From: Prauserella shujinwangii
Lineage (GTDB): Bacteria; Actinomycetota; Actinomycetes; Mycobacteriales; Pseudonocardiaceae
Length of the DNA stretch: 64,000 nucleotides
Assembly: GCF_003001955.1 (NCBI RefSeq)
Contig: NZ_PVNH01000002.1
Location: forward strand, 124,001 to 188,000
Direction: 5' to 3'
The notes under the pieces were generated by a model. That model was not told where the DNA came from. It saw nothing but the letters and a program-made list of their open reading frames with translations, and ran no database searches. Of this stretch, positions 17,564 through 26,057 are shown one piece after another. A program made the translations under genes and the position numbers. Numbering within the stretch: the stretch's first letter is position 1; each line of letters begins with the position of its first letter.

Positions 17564-17911
17564 AGTCGAACACCCTTCTCGGGGGGACCGCGCCAGCGTT
17601 CGCTGGCGGCACAGCACCGGAGGGGCCCGTGGTTCACACGGAGGCAACACCGGCGTGAAGCATTTCACACAGCCTGTTCGACTATGTCAACACTTACACC
17701 CAAAGTCACCCATGTCTGAACAGTGAGACTGGCCAACCGGCAGCGATCCGCACGCAACCCATCGAAACGCTTCGCGCACCGATCGCGACTTGATCCGCCG
17801 AACGGAGCAACTGTGCTGGTTGGCGTGCACGGATGCGTGTCTGTTGGTTTTTGTTCCAACATGGTTGAATGCGACACCTCCGCCCCACGCTGCGCACGAG
17901 GAACGGTGACG
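17564..17911. promoter_or_regulatory. GH2-galT divergent intergenic region
   Basis: This 348-bp region has no convincing gene. It holds CTGTTCGACTA (17674-17684, minus strand TAGTCGAACAG), TCTGAACAG (17715-17723), a LacI-like near-palindrome CGAAACGCTTCG with a central CG (17763-17774), and an imperfect TTCCAACATGGTTGAA palindrome near the galT start. At least the first belongs to the motif set shared with the other galactoside units. Confidence 0.5.
17674..17684 (-). promoter_or_regulatory. Candidate galactoside-regulon operator upstream of GH2
   Basis: The minus-strand reading TAGTCGAACAG differs at one or two positions from the sites before the GH97 and YtfQ-like genes. It lies about 110 nt before the GTG of the GH2 gene. 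Confidence 0.4.
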
Positions 17912-18988
17912 GTGAAACGGACGACGACGACGCTGGCCGACGGCCGCGAGCTGCTCTACTTCACCCCGGACGACGAGAGCGTGCCCGACCTGCACGATCC
18001 GCGGCAGCTGCCCGCGGTGCACACCTCGTCGCAGCTCCGGCTCGACCCACTGCTCGACGAGTGGGTGATGATGGCCGCGCACCGGCAGGACCGGACGCAT
18101 CTACCACCCGAACAGGACTGTCCACTGTGCCCTTCGTCGAACGGAAGGCATACGGAGATCCCCGCGCCCGGCTACTCCGTCGCGATCTTCGAGAACCGGT
18201 TGCCGAGCCTGTCGATGGGTGCGCGGCAACCGGAGGGCGACCTGCGCCATCCGCTCGTGCCGGTGCGCGCCGGTGTCGGCAGGTGCGAGGTCGTGTGCTT
18301 CACGAGCGACCACCACGCACGGTTCGCCGACCTGTCGGCCGAGCAGGCGAGGCTCGTCGTGGACGCCTGGGCGGACCGCACCGAGGAACTGTCCGCTCTG
18401 GATGGTGTCGAGCAGGTCTTCTGCTTCGAGAACCGGGGACCGGAGATCGGCGTGACGCTGACGCACCCGCACGGGCAGATCTACGCGTACCCGTTCGTCA
18501 CCCCGCGCACCCGGCGGATGTGGGAGGTGGCGCATCGCTACCGCGAGCGGACCGGCCGCGACCTGCACACCGACGTGATCGGGGCCGAACGTTCCGCGGG
18601 CGTGCGGCTGCTGGCCGAGACCGCGCACTGGGTGGCGTTCGTCCCGGCGGCGGCCCGCTGGCCGGTGGAGGTGCACCTCTACCCGCTGCGGCGGGTGCGG
18701 ACGATCCCGGAACTGACGGACGCGGAACGGGACGACTTCGCCGCGCTCTACCTGGACGTGCTGCGGCGGTTCGACCGGCTGTACCCCACGCCGCTGCCGT
18801 ACATCGCCGCCTGGCACCAGGGTCCGGTGCGGGACGAGGACCGCCTCGGCTACCTGCACCTGCAGCTGTTCTCCGTGCGCAGGGCGGCGGACAAGCTCAA
18901 GTACCTCGCCGGCTCGGAGTCGGGGATGAACGCGTTCGTCACCGACGTGCTGCCGGAGGACGTCGCACGCCGTCTCCGCGAGGCCTGA
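17912..18988 (+). CDS. galT: Galactose-1-phosphate uridylyltransferase
   Basis: HIT-superfamily transferase of 358 residues that exchanges UMP between UDP-glucose and galactose-1-phosphate in the Leloir pathway. The active-site HPHGQIYAYPF motif (about 184-194) supplies the nucleophilic His. CPLCPS near residue 69 matches the zinc-binding Cys pair. Two in-frame GTG codons (17906 and 17912) are possible; 17912 has GAGGAA at 8 nt, whereas the frame open to 17723 has no family similarity upstream. It works with galK from the same locus; galE is not in the window. A second galT lies at 57.6 kb. Confidence 0.95.
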   Translation: MKRTTTTLADGRELLYFTPDDESVPDLHDPRQLPAVHTSSQLRLDPLLDEWVMMAAHRQDRTHLPPEQDCPLCPSSNGRHTEIPAPGYSVAIFENRLPSLSMGARQPEGDLRHPLVPVRAGVGRCEVVCFTSDHHARFADLSAEQARLVVDAWADRTEELSALDGVEQVFCFENRGPEIGVTLTHPHGQIYAYPFVTPRTRRMWEVAHRYRERTGRDLHTDVIGAERSAGVRLLAETAHWVAFVPAAARWPVEVHLYPLRRVRTIPELTDAERDDFAALYLDVLRRFDRLYPTPLPYIAAWHQGPVRDEDRLGYLHLQLFSVRRAADKLKYLAGSESGMNAFVTDVLPEDVARRLREA

Positions 18989-19028
18989 CCTGGATGCGGA
19001 CCGTCACCATCCAGGCCGAGGGCCGGTG

Positions 19029-19298
19029 CTAGGACTCCCTGCCCAGCCGGGCGCGGACCTCGGGACGGCGCAGCGGTGGCACGGTGACCGGTGGCTGACG
19101 CCGTGCGGGCAGCTCGTCCAGCAGGCGCGCCGTGATCGCGGTGATCTCGGCGACGGCGGCCTCGAACGGCTCCCTCGTGGCGTCGGACAGGGTCTGCACC
19201 CCGCTGACCTTGCGGACATACTGCCGGGCGGCGGCCTCGACCTCCTCGGCGGTCGCCGGGGGTTCGAGGCCACGGAGCACGGTGATGTTGCGGCACAT
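19029..19298 (-). CDS. DUF2277 family protein
   Basis: Short protein of 89 residues beginning MCRNITVLRGLEPPATAEEV, which is the recognisable start of DUF2277 proteins. The middle is predicted helical (RQYVRKVSGVQ, FEAAVAEITAITARLLDELP) and the C-terminus is Pro/Arg rich. No catalytic motif is evident and no function is known for the family. A TAGGCT box (19305-19310, minus strand) lies 6 nt before the ATG, so the mRNA is probably leaderless. It is divergent from the methyltransferase gene at 19346. Confidence 0.85.
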   Translation of the reverse strand: MCRNITVLRGLEPPATAEEVEAAARQYVRKVSGVQTLSDATREPFEAAVAEITAITARLLDELPARRQPPVTVPPLRRPEVRARLGRES

Positions 19299-19345
19299 GA
19301 GCCCAGCCTACGGCGAACCGCCCGCGAACACGGCAGACTCGGACC

Positions 19346-20056
19346 GTGGCCGACGGTGTGGGTCCGGATCCCCAGTATGACGCGTTCGCCGACGAGTTCC
19401 TGGAACACGCGCGGGACGGTCTGTTCAACGCGCACTACGACCGGCCCGCGTGCCTGGACCTGCTCGGGGACGTCGCGGGCCGCACCGTGCTGGACGCGGC
19501 CTGCGGTCCGGGGCTCTACGCCGAGGAGCTGGTGGCGCGGGGCGCGCGCGTGACCGGGTTCGACCACAGCCCGCGCATGGTCGAACTGTGCCGGCAGCGC
19601 GTCCCTTCCGGCGAGTTCCGCGTACACGATCTCGCCGACCCGCTCGGCTGGCTGCCCGACGACTCGGTGGATCTGGTGGTGTTCGCGCTCGCGCTGGAGT
19701 ACGTCGACGACCGGGTCTCGGCGCTGCGGGAGCTGCGGCGGGTGCTGCGGCCGGGCGGAGCGCTCGTCCTCTCCCGTCCGCACCCGACCGGCGACTGGCT
19801 GCGGCACGGTGGCAGCTACTTCGACGTGCGGGTCATCGAGGAGGTGTGGAGCAAGGGCTGGCGGCTCCGGTACTGGCTGGCTCCCCTGGAGCGCACGTGC
19901 GAGGAGCTGCGGGCGGCGGGCTTCCTCCTCGAACGCCTGCTGGAGCCCCGGCCGAGGCCGGAGGCGGCGGACCTCCACCGCGAGGACTACCAGCGGCTGT
20001 GCCGGGAGCCGACCGGCTTCCTCGCCCTCAGGGCCGTGCCGGACCCGCGGCGATGA
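19346..20056 (+). CDS. Class I SAM-dependent methyltransferase
   Basis: Methyltransferase of 236 residues with a Rossmann-like SAM fold. Motif I VLDAACGPGLYAEEL (about 49-63), motif II GFDHSPRMVELC and motif III region DLVVFALALEYVDD are all visible. The start is GTG at 19346, with CAGACT 6 nt upstream as a candidate -10 box for leaderless transcription. The acceptor substrate cannot be predicted. It is followed by a different methyltransferase family at 20169. Confidence 0.85.
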   Translation: MADGVGPDPQYDAFADEFLEHARDGLFNAHYDRPACLDLLGDVAGRTVLDAACGPGLYAEELVARGARVTGFDHSPRMVELCRQRVPSGEFRVHDLADPLGWLPDDSVDLVVFALALEYVDDRVSALRELRRVLRPGGALVLSRPHPTGDWLRHGGSYFDVRVIEEVWSKGWRLRYWLAPLERTCEELRAAGFLLERLLEPRPRPEAADLHREDYQRLCREPTGFLALRAVPDPRR

Positions 20057-20168
20057 CACCGGCGCAGGTCGCGGAACGGGAACAGCCGAGGAGGCCACCT
20101 GGAGCGCACGGTCCCCGAGGTACTACTGTGCGTTGACGCCTGTAACCAGCCGCACAGTGAGGGACTCG

Positions 20169-21008
20169 ATGCCGTCGACACGTCGCGCGTCAGGAGCGCC
20201 CAGTTCGGATCCGGTGGGGATCGACACCACCCGCGCGAGCATCGCCCGGGTCTACGACGCCGCGCTGGGCGGCACGGACAACTACGCGATCGACCGGGAA
20301 GTGCTGGCCCAGGTGGCGCGAGCGGCACCCGAGGTGAAGGACCTGGCGTGGTCGAACCGCCAGTTCCTGATCAGGGCGGCCCGGTTCGTGGTGGACCAGC
20401 TGCGGATCGACCAGTTCATCGACTGCGGCTCCGGGCTGCCGACGGCGGAGAACACGCACCAGGTCGTGCAACGGCTCAACGACGAGGCCACGGTGGTCTA
20501 CGTCGACAACGACCCCGTCGTCCTCGCCCACGGGCGGGCGCTGCTCGAGGAGAACGAGCGCACCCACCTCGTGGACGCGGACATCTTCGTACCCGAGGAT
20601 GTCCTCGGCCACGAGGGGGTGCGCAAGCACATCGACTTCGACCGCCCGGTCGCGCTGCTGCACGTCGGGACCTGGCACCACTACCTCGACGACGACGCTC
20701 CCGACCTCATGCGCCGCTACATCGAGGCGTTCGCACCCGGCTCGGCGGTCGTGCTCAGCCACTTCTTCGACCCGGAGACCGCCGAGCTGAGCCCGCTGGC
20801 GCGCCGGATGGAGGAGCTGTTCATCCACAGCCCGATGGGCAGCGGCCGGTTCCGCACCCGCGCGCAGATCGAAGCGCTGTTCGGGGACCTGCGGATGATC
20901 GAGCCCGGCGTCGCGCTGTGCGACCTGTGGTGGCCGGACGGCCCCAAGATCCGCCCGCTGAACCAGGTCGAGCAGTGCATCGCGGGCGGAGTCGGCGTCA
21001 AGGAGTAG
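20169..21008 (+). CDS. S-adenosyl methyltransferase, DUF574 family
   Basis: Protein of 279 residues matching the DUF574 actinobacterial methyltransferase family: VGIDTTRASIARVYDAALGGTDNYAIDREV near the N-terminus, the IDCGSGLPTAENTHQV SAM motif (about 79-94), and VVYVDNDPVVLAHGRALL. The start at 20169 has GAGGGA upstream; the frame is open far into the previous gene. Members are numerous in streptomycetes and relatives, and their substrates are mostly unknown. The last 11 bp overlap the convergent AhpD-like gene. Confidence 0.88.
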   Translation: MPSTRRASGAPSSDPVGIDTTRASIARVYDAALGGTDNYAIDREVLAQVARAAPEVKDLAWSNRQFLIRAARFVVDQLRIDQFIDCGSGLPTAENTHQVVQRLNDEATVVYVDNDPVVLAHGRALLEENERTHLVDADIFVPEDVLGHEGVRKHIDFDRPVALLHVGTWHHYLDDDAPDLMRRYIEAFAPGSAVVLSHFFDPETAELSPLARRMEELFIHSPMGSGRFRTRAQIEALFGDLRMIEPGVALCDLWWPDGPKIRPLNQVEQCIAGGVGVKE

Positions 21009-21573
21009 CCGCTCCCGTCCCGGCCAGCGGCACCGCACACGCCGACGAGAAGCCCTGCGACTCGATTCCGAGTGCCGTGTTGTTCCTGGTCATGAAGTTG
21101 GACAGCGCGATGAACGCGGTCAGTTCGACCATCGCCGCCGGGCCGAGCCGGTCGAGCAGCCGCGCGGACAGCTCGTCGGTGACGGTCGGCGGCGTGTTCG
21201 TCATGGCCTCGGCGTACTCCAGCACGTCCCGCTCCAGCGGGGTGAACACGTCCGACTCCCGCCAGCGCGGCACCTGGCTCGCCTTGGCCAGGTCGAGGTT
21301 CTCGTTCTGTGCCTGGAAGTAACCGAGGTCGAGGCAGAAGCCGCAGCCGACCTGAGCCGCGACGGCCATGTGCGCGAACGACTTGAGGCTCTTGTCGGCG
21401 GCGTCCCACTTGTTCGCCTTGCCCCCGAGCCGCATCGTGTCCATGAGGACCCTGCGGTGGTGCCAGAGCACCCCGAGGGGTTCCGGCACCTCGCCCAGCA
21501 TCTTGCGGCTGAACCGCTTGACCATGCTCCCGGTGAACCCGGTGATCTCCGTCTTCGGAACGCGTGGCGCCAT
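20998..21573 (-). CDS. Carboxymuconolactone decarboxylase / AhpD-like family protein
   Basis: All-alpha AhpD-like protein of 191 residues. FAHMAVAAQVGCGFCLDLG (around residues 65-83) contains the CxxC pair used by alkylhydroperoxidase-like members for thiol redox chemistry. The start at 21573 (MAPRVPKTEI) has a GGGAGGG ribosome-binding site; longer starts to 21645 have none. Upstream on the same strand lies a TetR-type regulator gene, 92 bp away, so co-transcription with it is possible. The function may be peroxide detoxification; the substrate is not known. Confidence 0.85.
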   Translation of the reverse strand: MAPRVPKTEITGFTGSMVKRFSRKMLGEVPEPLGVLWHHRRVLMDTMRLGGKANKWDAADKSLKSFAHMAVAAQVGCGFCLDLGYFQAQNENLDLAKASQVPRWRESDVFTPLERDVLEYAEAMTNTPPTVTDELSARLLDRLGPAAMVELTAFIALSNFMTRNNTALGIESQGFSSACAVPLAGTGAATP

Positions 21574-21664
21574 GATGCCCTCCCTGTCCGGTGTTGCTGT
21601 CGGCATGGAGACACCGCCGGGAACGCGAAGGTGACAACCAGGCACCGGTCGCCTGGACCAGGGC

Positions 21665-22279
21665 TCACCGCCCGCCGTCGAGCAGCGTGTCGACCAGGGT
21701 ACGTTTCAGCCAGCTCTCGTACTCGTCGTACGACCATCCGGCTTCGACGACGAGGCAGTCGTGCACCCCCAGGCTCATCAGGGCGACGGCGATGTCCACG
21801 GCGCGCTCGACGACGTCGGTACCCGAGTCCCGGACACGGGAGACGACCATCTCCACGCCGAGCCGGTTGCGCCGTTGCGCCTCCGCCTGCGTGGCGGCGA
21901 TGTCAGGGTCGACGGCGGCGCCCGAGCGCATGATCGCGACGATGTCCCCACAGCGTTGCCTGACCTGGCGGCTGGCGGTGGCCAGCAGCCCGAGCAGTTC
22001 GGCCGGGTCGGTCATCCGGTCGGCGGCCGCGACGAGCTCGGGCATACCCGCCTCGTCGTCGAGCAGATCGACCAGCCCAGTGAGGACGCCCGCCTTGGAG
22101 CCGTAGTGCGCGTAGATCGTCTGGGGCGCGACCCCGGCGTGCTCGGCGATGAGCCGGACCGGGGTGCGCGCGTAGCCGCGTTGGGCGAACAGTTCCCGCG
22201 CCGCGGTGAGGATCGTGCGGCGCGTCAGCGCCTCCCGCTGATCGCGAAGCCGGACGAGGCCGGGAAGGTCCGATGACAT
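21665..22279 (-). CDS. TetR-family transcriptional regulator
   Basis: Regulator of 204 residues with an N-terminal TetR helix-turn-helix (ILTAARELFAQRGYARTPVRLIAEHAGVAPQTIYAHYGSK, about 22-61) and a ligand-binding C-terminal domain rich in Leu and Val. It is divergent from the NTF2-like gene at 22356, with a 19-bp near-palindrome between them. It probably represses itself and its neighbour, and perhaps the downstream AhpD-like gene. The ligand is unknown. Confidence 0.92.
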   Translation of the reverse strand: MSSDLPGLVRLRDQREALTRRTILTAARELFAQRGYARTPVRLIAEHAGVAPQTIYAHYGSKAGVLTGLVDLLDDEAGMPELVAAADRMTDPAELLGLLATASRQVRQRCGDIVAIMRSGAAVDPDIAATQAEAQRRNRLGVEMVVSRVRDSGTDVVERAVDIAVALMSLGVHDCLVVEAGWSYDEYESWLKRTLVDTLLDGGR

Positions 22280-22290
22280 CCACCCTCCGT

Positions 22291-22309
22291 ACTAGTACAT
22301 TGTTCTAGT
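22291..22309. promoter_or_regulatory. TetR operator candidate
   Basis: ACTAGTACA-T-TGTTCTAGT is a 19-bp palindrome with a single mismatch, 12 nt upstream of the TetR start. A further half-site, TGTTCTAAG, lies at 22321-22329. The position between the divergent genes fits dual repression. Confidence 0.65.
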
Positions 22310-22355
22310 GAATGGATAGTTGTTCTAAGTTCTGAGTCTAGCGAGTGGAGGATCC

Positions 22356-22796
22356 ATGCCGGTCGAGGACATCATCGCCGCGATGGCCCGCGCCTGGAAC
22401 GCGGGAGACGGTGCCGCATGGGCGGCGAGCTTCGCGGAGGACGCCACCTTCGTCGACGCACTCGGGCGCGTTCAGCGTGGCCGTGCGGTCATCGCCGAGG
22501 AACACCAGAAGATCTTCGACACGATCTACCGCGGCAGCAGGCTGGAGTACTGGCTGCTGGACAGCCGACCGATCGCCGACGACCTCCTGCTCGCCCACAC
22601 CGGATCACGGCTGTCCGTCCCCGAAGGACCACGGGCCGGTACGGTCGAGGCCGTCCAGACGAAGCTCGTCCGGGGCGGGGAGATCCTCGCCTTCCACAAC
22701 ACCGCCGTGCTGAACATGGCGGACTTCGCCGGGCGGGACGAAGCACTCGCCCGGCGGGCACCCAGGGAATGGGAACGCGGCCCCCACCTGAGCTGA
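22356..22796 (+). CDS. SgcJ/EcaC-type NTF2-like protein
   Basis: Protein of 146 residues with the NTF2/SnoaL-like fold pattern: MARAWNAGDGAAWAASFAEDATFVDALGRVQRG (about 10-42) is the conserved helix-strand start of SgcJ/EcaC proteins, and the rest is alternating beta strands. Such proteins bind or isomerise small molecules, and the substrate is not predictable here. GTGGAGGATCC gives a ribosome-binding site before the ATG. Control by the divergent TetR repressor is likely from the intergenic palindrome. Confidence 0.83.
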   Translation: MPVEDIIAAMARAWNAGDGAAWAASFAEDATFVDALGRVQRGRAVIAEEHQKIFDTIYRGSRLEYWLLDSRPIADDLLLAHTGSRLSVPEGPRAGTVEAVQTKLVRGGEILAFHNTAVLNMADFAGRDEALARRAPREWERGPHLS

Positions 22797-22885
22797 GCCG
22801 GTCCGGAGCGCCCGAACCGCCGGCGCGAAGGACCACGCCGGTGTTCCCGCCGCCGCTGCCGCGGCCCACGTCATGATCGCCGTGG

Positions 22886-22891
22886 CAAAAT
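22886..22891 (+). promoter_or_regulatory. Candidate -10 box of the SARP-like regulator gene
   Basis: CAAAAT ends exactly 7 nt before the GTG at 22899, matching the leaderless geometry seen at several other genes here. There is no ribosome-binding site before that GTG. Confidence 0.4.
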
Positions 22892-22898
22892 CACCCAG

Positions 22899-25800
22899 GT
22901 GCAGATCGGGGTGCTGGGACCGTTCGAGGTCCGCGGGGACGACGGCGGCCTCGCCGACGTGCCGGGCGCCCGGTTGCGCGCGCTGCTGGTCGCGCTCGCG
23001 CTGGAACCAGACCGCGCGATCCCGAAGGCGACGCTCGTCGACTGGATCTGGGGCGAGCACCCGCCGTCCGACGCGGCGAACGCGCTGCAACGGCTGGTTT
23101 CCCGGCTGCGGAAGGCGCTCCCGGAAGGCTCGGTCGAAGGACAGCCGGACGGCTACCGGCTGCGGGTGGAACCCGACGCCGTCGACGCCGTGCGGTTCGA
23201 ACGCCTCGTCGGCCAGGCCCGCGACGAGGAGGGCCCGCGGCGGGTCCGGCTGCTGCGCGAGGCCCTCCGCCTGTGGCGCGGCGCGGCCATGCAGGACGTC
23301 GGTCTGCAGGACAGCGCGGCCTTCGACGCGGCGGTCACCCGGCTCGACCGGCTGCGTCTGACCGCACTGGAGGATCGGTTCGACGCGGAGATCGCCCTTG
23401 GCCACGGTGCGGACCTGGTCGCGGAACTGACCGACGTGGTGGCCGCCCACCCGTTGCGGGAACGGCTCGTCGCCGCGCTGATGCGTGCCCTCGTGGCCAC
23501 CGGCCGCGACACCGAGGCGCTGCTCGTGTACGAGCGCACGAGGGAGGCGCTGGCCGAGACGCTGGGCGCCGACCCCGCACCGGAGCTGTCCGCGTTGCAC
23601 GTCGCGCTGCTGCGGGGCGAGCTGGGACGGCGGGAGGACGACCGGAAGACCAACCTCCGCGCCGAGCTGAGCAGCTTCGTCGGCAAGGACGCCGACGTCG
23701 CCGCGGTCCGCGAGCTCGTCACCGAACACCGGCTCACCACCCTGATCGGGCCGGGCGGCTCGGGCAAGACCAGGCTGGCCACGGAGACCGCGCGCACGCT
23801 GCTCGGCGACCTGCCGGACGGGGTCTGGCTGGTCGAGCTCGCGGCCATCGGCGCCGAGGCCGACGTGGCGCAGGCGGCCCTCGCCGCGCTCGGTCTCCGG
23901 GACGCCCTGCTCGCCGACGCGCCCGACGCGGAGCCGACGGAGCGGGTCGTCGCCGCGCTCCGCGAGCGGGAGGCGCTGCTGGTCCTGGACAACTGCGAGC
24001 ACGTGATCGAGTCCGCGGCGACCTTCACCCACCGGGTGCTCGGAGAGTGCCGGCGGCTGCGGATCCTCGCGACGAGCAGGGAACCCCTCGGCATCACCGG
24101 GGAGGCGCTGTGGCCGGTCGCGCCGCTGGTCCTGCCCGCGGAGGACGCCGACCCCGGCAAGATCGAGGCCTCCGCGGCGGTCCAGCTGCTGCGGGACCGG
24201 GCAGGCGCGGTGCGCAAGGACCTCCCGGCCGACGCCGGCACGTTGTCGACCATGGCCCGCGTCTGCCGCGCGCTGGACGGGATGCCGCTGGCCATCGAGC
24301 TCGCCGCGGCGAGGTTGCGCACCATGTCCCTCGACCAGCTCGCCAACCGGCTCGACGACCGCTTCCGGCTGCTGACCGGCGGAAGCCGGACCGCCCTGCC
24401 GCGGCACCGGACGCTGCGCGCGGTGATCGACTGGAGCTGGGAACTGCTCACCGACGCCGAGCGGGTGGTGCTGCGCAGGCTGTCGGTGTTCTCCGGTGGC
24501 GCGAGCCTGGAAGCCGCCGAGCGGGTCTGCGCGGGCACGGGGGGCGGGAGGAGCACAGGCGTGGAAGCCGACCAGGTGCTCGAACTGCTGACCGCGCTGA
24601 CCGAGAAGTCGCTGGTGGTCACCGACGGCGAAGGGGCCCCGCGTTACCGGATGCTCGGCACGATCAAGGAGTACGCCGAGCAGCGTCTCGCGGAGGCGGG
24701 CGAATCGGACCTGGCGCGCCGGGCGCACCTGGCGTACTTCACCGAGCTGGCCGAAACCGCGGAGCCGCACCTGCGCCGCGCCGAGCAGCGGGAATGGCTC
24801 GCCACGCTCCAGGCCGAGCACGACAACATCGCCGCCGCGATGCGTGGTGCCCTCGCGGCGGGCGAGGCACACGGGGCGATGCGGCTCGCCGCGGCCGCCG
24901 GCTGGTACTGGTGGCTCGGCGGGCACAAGGCCGAGGGCAACGAACTCATCATGGCGGCGGCCGCCATGCCCGGCGACGTGCCCGAGGAGGTCCAGGCCGT
25001 GGTGTACGCCTTCGTCACGGGGTTCCTGACCTCAGGGCGGTCGCGCGACCAGTTCCGCGCCGAGGAGTGGATCCGCAGGGCATACGAGCTCGGCAGGCGG
25101 GTGCGGGTCAGCCACCCGGCCGTGCGGCTGACCGCCGCACTGGAACGCCTGCTGCACGGGCAGGACGAGTACGTGGCGGCCTTCGAACCACTGCTGGCCG
25201 ACGAGGACCCCTGGGTGCGCGCGCTGGCCCGGTTGCAGCTCGGCAAGATGCGGAACATGCTCGGCGACGGCAGCCGGGAGGCGGACGCCCATCTCGAGAC
25301 CGCGCTCACCGAGTTCCGCGCCCTCGGCGAACGGTGGGGAACCTCCTTCGCCCTCACCGAGCTGGCGGAACGCGTCGCCGTGCGGGGCGAGTTCGCCGGT
25401 GCGTGCGAATACTACGAACAGGCGGTCGCGGTGGTCACCGAGGTGGGTGCCGTCGAGGACGTCGTCCGGATGCGCTCACGGCAGGCCCAGCTGTACTGGC
25501 TGCTGGGGGACGCGGACGCCAGCGCGACCGCCATGGGACAGGCGCAGCGGGCCGCGGACCGGGTCGCCTGGCCGGAGGCGCTGGCCGAGCTGGCGATGGC
25601 GAAGGCGGAACTCGCACGCTGGCGCGGTGACGCCGGGCAGGCTCAGCGGCAGCTCGACATCGCGATGGCGATGATGGGCGAGGACGCCGACCGGGCCTAC
25701 ATCCGGGCGATGGGACACGACCTGCTCGGTTATCTCGCCGAGGATTTCGGTGAGGCCAGGGACCACCGCCTCGCGGCCTTCCGGACGGCGTCCGAGACGG

Positions 25801-26057
25801 GCCGCGCGCACGACATCGCCCAGGTACTCGTCGGGATCGCGGACCTGGCGTTGCGCGCACGGAAGTACGAGCAGGCCGCCCGGCTGCTCGCGGCGAGCAC
25901 CCGCCTGCGCGGCCTGCCCGATCGTTCCCACCCGGATGTGGCCCGGATCGAGCAGGCCGCGCGGCGTCGCCTCGGTGAAACACGGTTCACCGAGGCGACG
26001 CGGGAGGGTGCGCGGGCGAGCTGGCGGGAGCTGGCCGAGGTCACGCTCGCTTGCTGA
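22899..26057 (+). CDS. SARP/AfsR-type regulator (BTAD, NTPase and TPR domains)
   Basis: Large regulator of 1052 residues. Residues 1-90 are a winged-helix DNA-binding domain (MQIGVLGPFEVRGDDGG...LRALLVALALEPDRAI), followed by the bacterial transcriptional activator domain to about 250. An ATPase domain has Walker A GPGGSGKT (about 284-291) and Walker B LLVLDNCEHV (about 360). The C-terminal half (about 600-1050) consists of helical TPR-like repeats. AfsR-type proteins activate secondary metabolism or stress genes. The gene starts with GTG and lacks a clear ribosome-binding site. Its 3' end overlaps the convergent ABC permease by 17 bp. No biosynthetic cluster is visible beside it, so its target is unknown. 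Confidence 0.92.
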   Translation: MQIGVLGPFEVRGDDGGLADVPGARLRALLVALALEPDRAIPKATLVDWIWGEHPPSDAANALQRLVSRLRKALPEGSVEGQPDGYRLRVEPDAVDAVRFERLVGQARDEEGPRRVRLLREALRLWRGAAMQDVGLQDSAAFDAAVTRLDRLRLTALEDRFDAEIALGHGADLVAELTDVVAAHPLRERLVAALMRALVATGRDTEALLVYERTREALAETLGADPAPELSALHVALLRGELGRREDDRKTNLRAELSSFVGKDADVAAVRELVTEHRLTTLIGPGGSGKTRLATETARTLLGDLPDGVWLVELAAIGAEADVAQAALAALGLRDALLADAPDAEPTERVVAALREREALLVLDNCEHVIESAATFTHRVLGECRRLRILATSREPLGITGEALWPVAPLVLPAEDADPGKIEASAAVQLLRDRAGAVRKDLPADAGTLSTMARVCRALDGMPLAIELAAARLRTMSLDQLANRLDDRFRLLTGGSRTALPRHRTLRAVIDWSWELLTDAERVVLRRLSVFSGGASLEAAERVCAGTGGGRSTGVEADQVLELLTALTEKSLVVTDGEGAPRYRMLGTIKEYAEQRLAEAGESDLARRAHLAYFTELAETAEPHLRRAEQREWLATLQAEHDNIAAAMRGALAAGEAHGAMRLAAAAGWYWWLGGHKAEGNELIMAAAAMPGDVPEEVQAVVYAFVTGFLTSGRSRDQFRAEEWIRRAYELGRRVRVSHPAVRLTAALERLLHGQDEYVAAFEPLLADEDPWVRALARLQLGKMRNMLGDGSREADAHLETALTEFRALGERWGTSFALTELAERVAVRGEFAGACEYYEQAVAVVTEVGAVEDVVRMRSRQAQLYWLLGDADASATAMGQAQRAADRVAWPEALAELAMAKAELARWRGDAGQAQRQLDIAMAMMGEDADRAYIRAMGHDLLGYLAEDFGEARDHRLAAFRTASETGRAHDIAQVLVGIADLALRARKYEQAARLLAASTRLRGLPDRSHPDVARIEQAARRRLGETRFTEATREGARASWRELAEVTLAC

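Noticed and set aside
17763-17774. LacI-type operator (CGAAACGCTTCG) in the galT promoter region
   Set aside because: Only 12 bp with a mismatch and no LacI regulator in the window; kept only as a note in the intergenic entry.
22605-24926. 773-residue minus-strand frame antisense to the NTF2-like and SARP genes
   Set aside because: It is made of Pro/Gln/Arg/Val repeats typical of antisense frames and contradicts two well-supported plus-strand genes.
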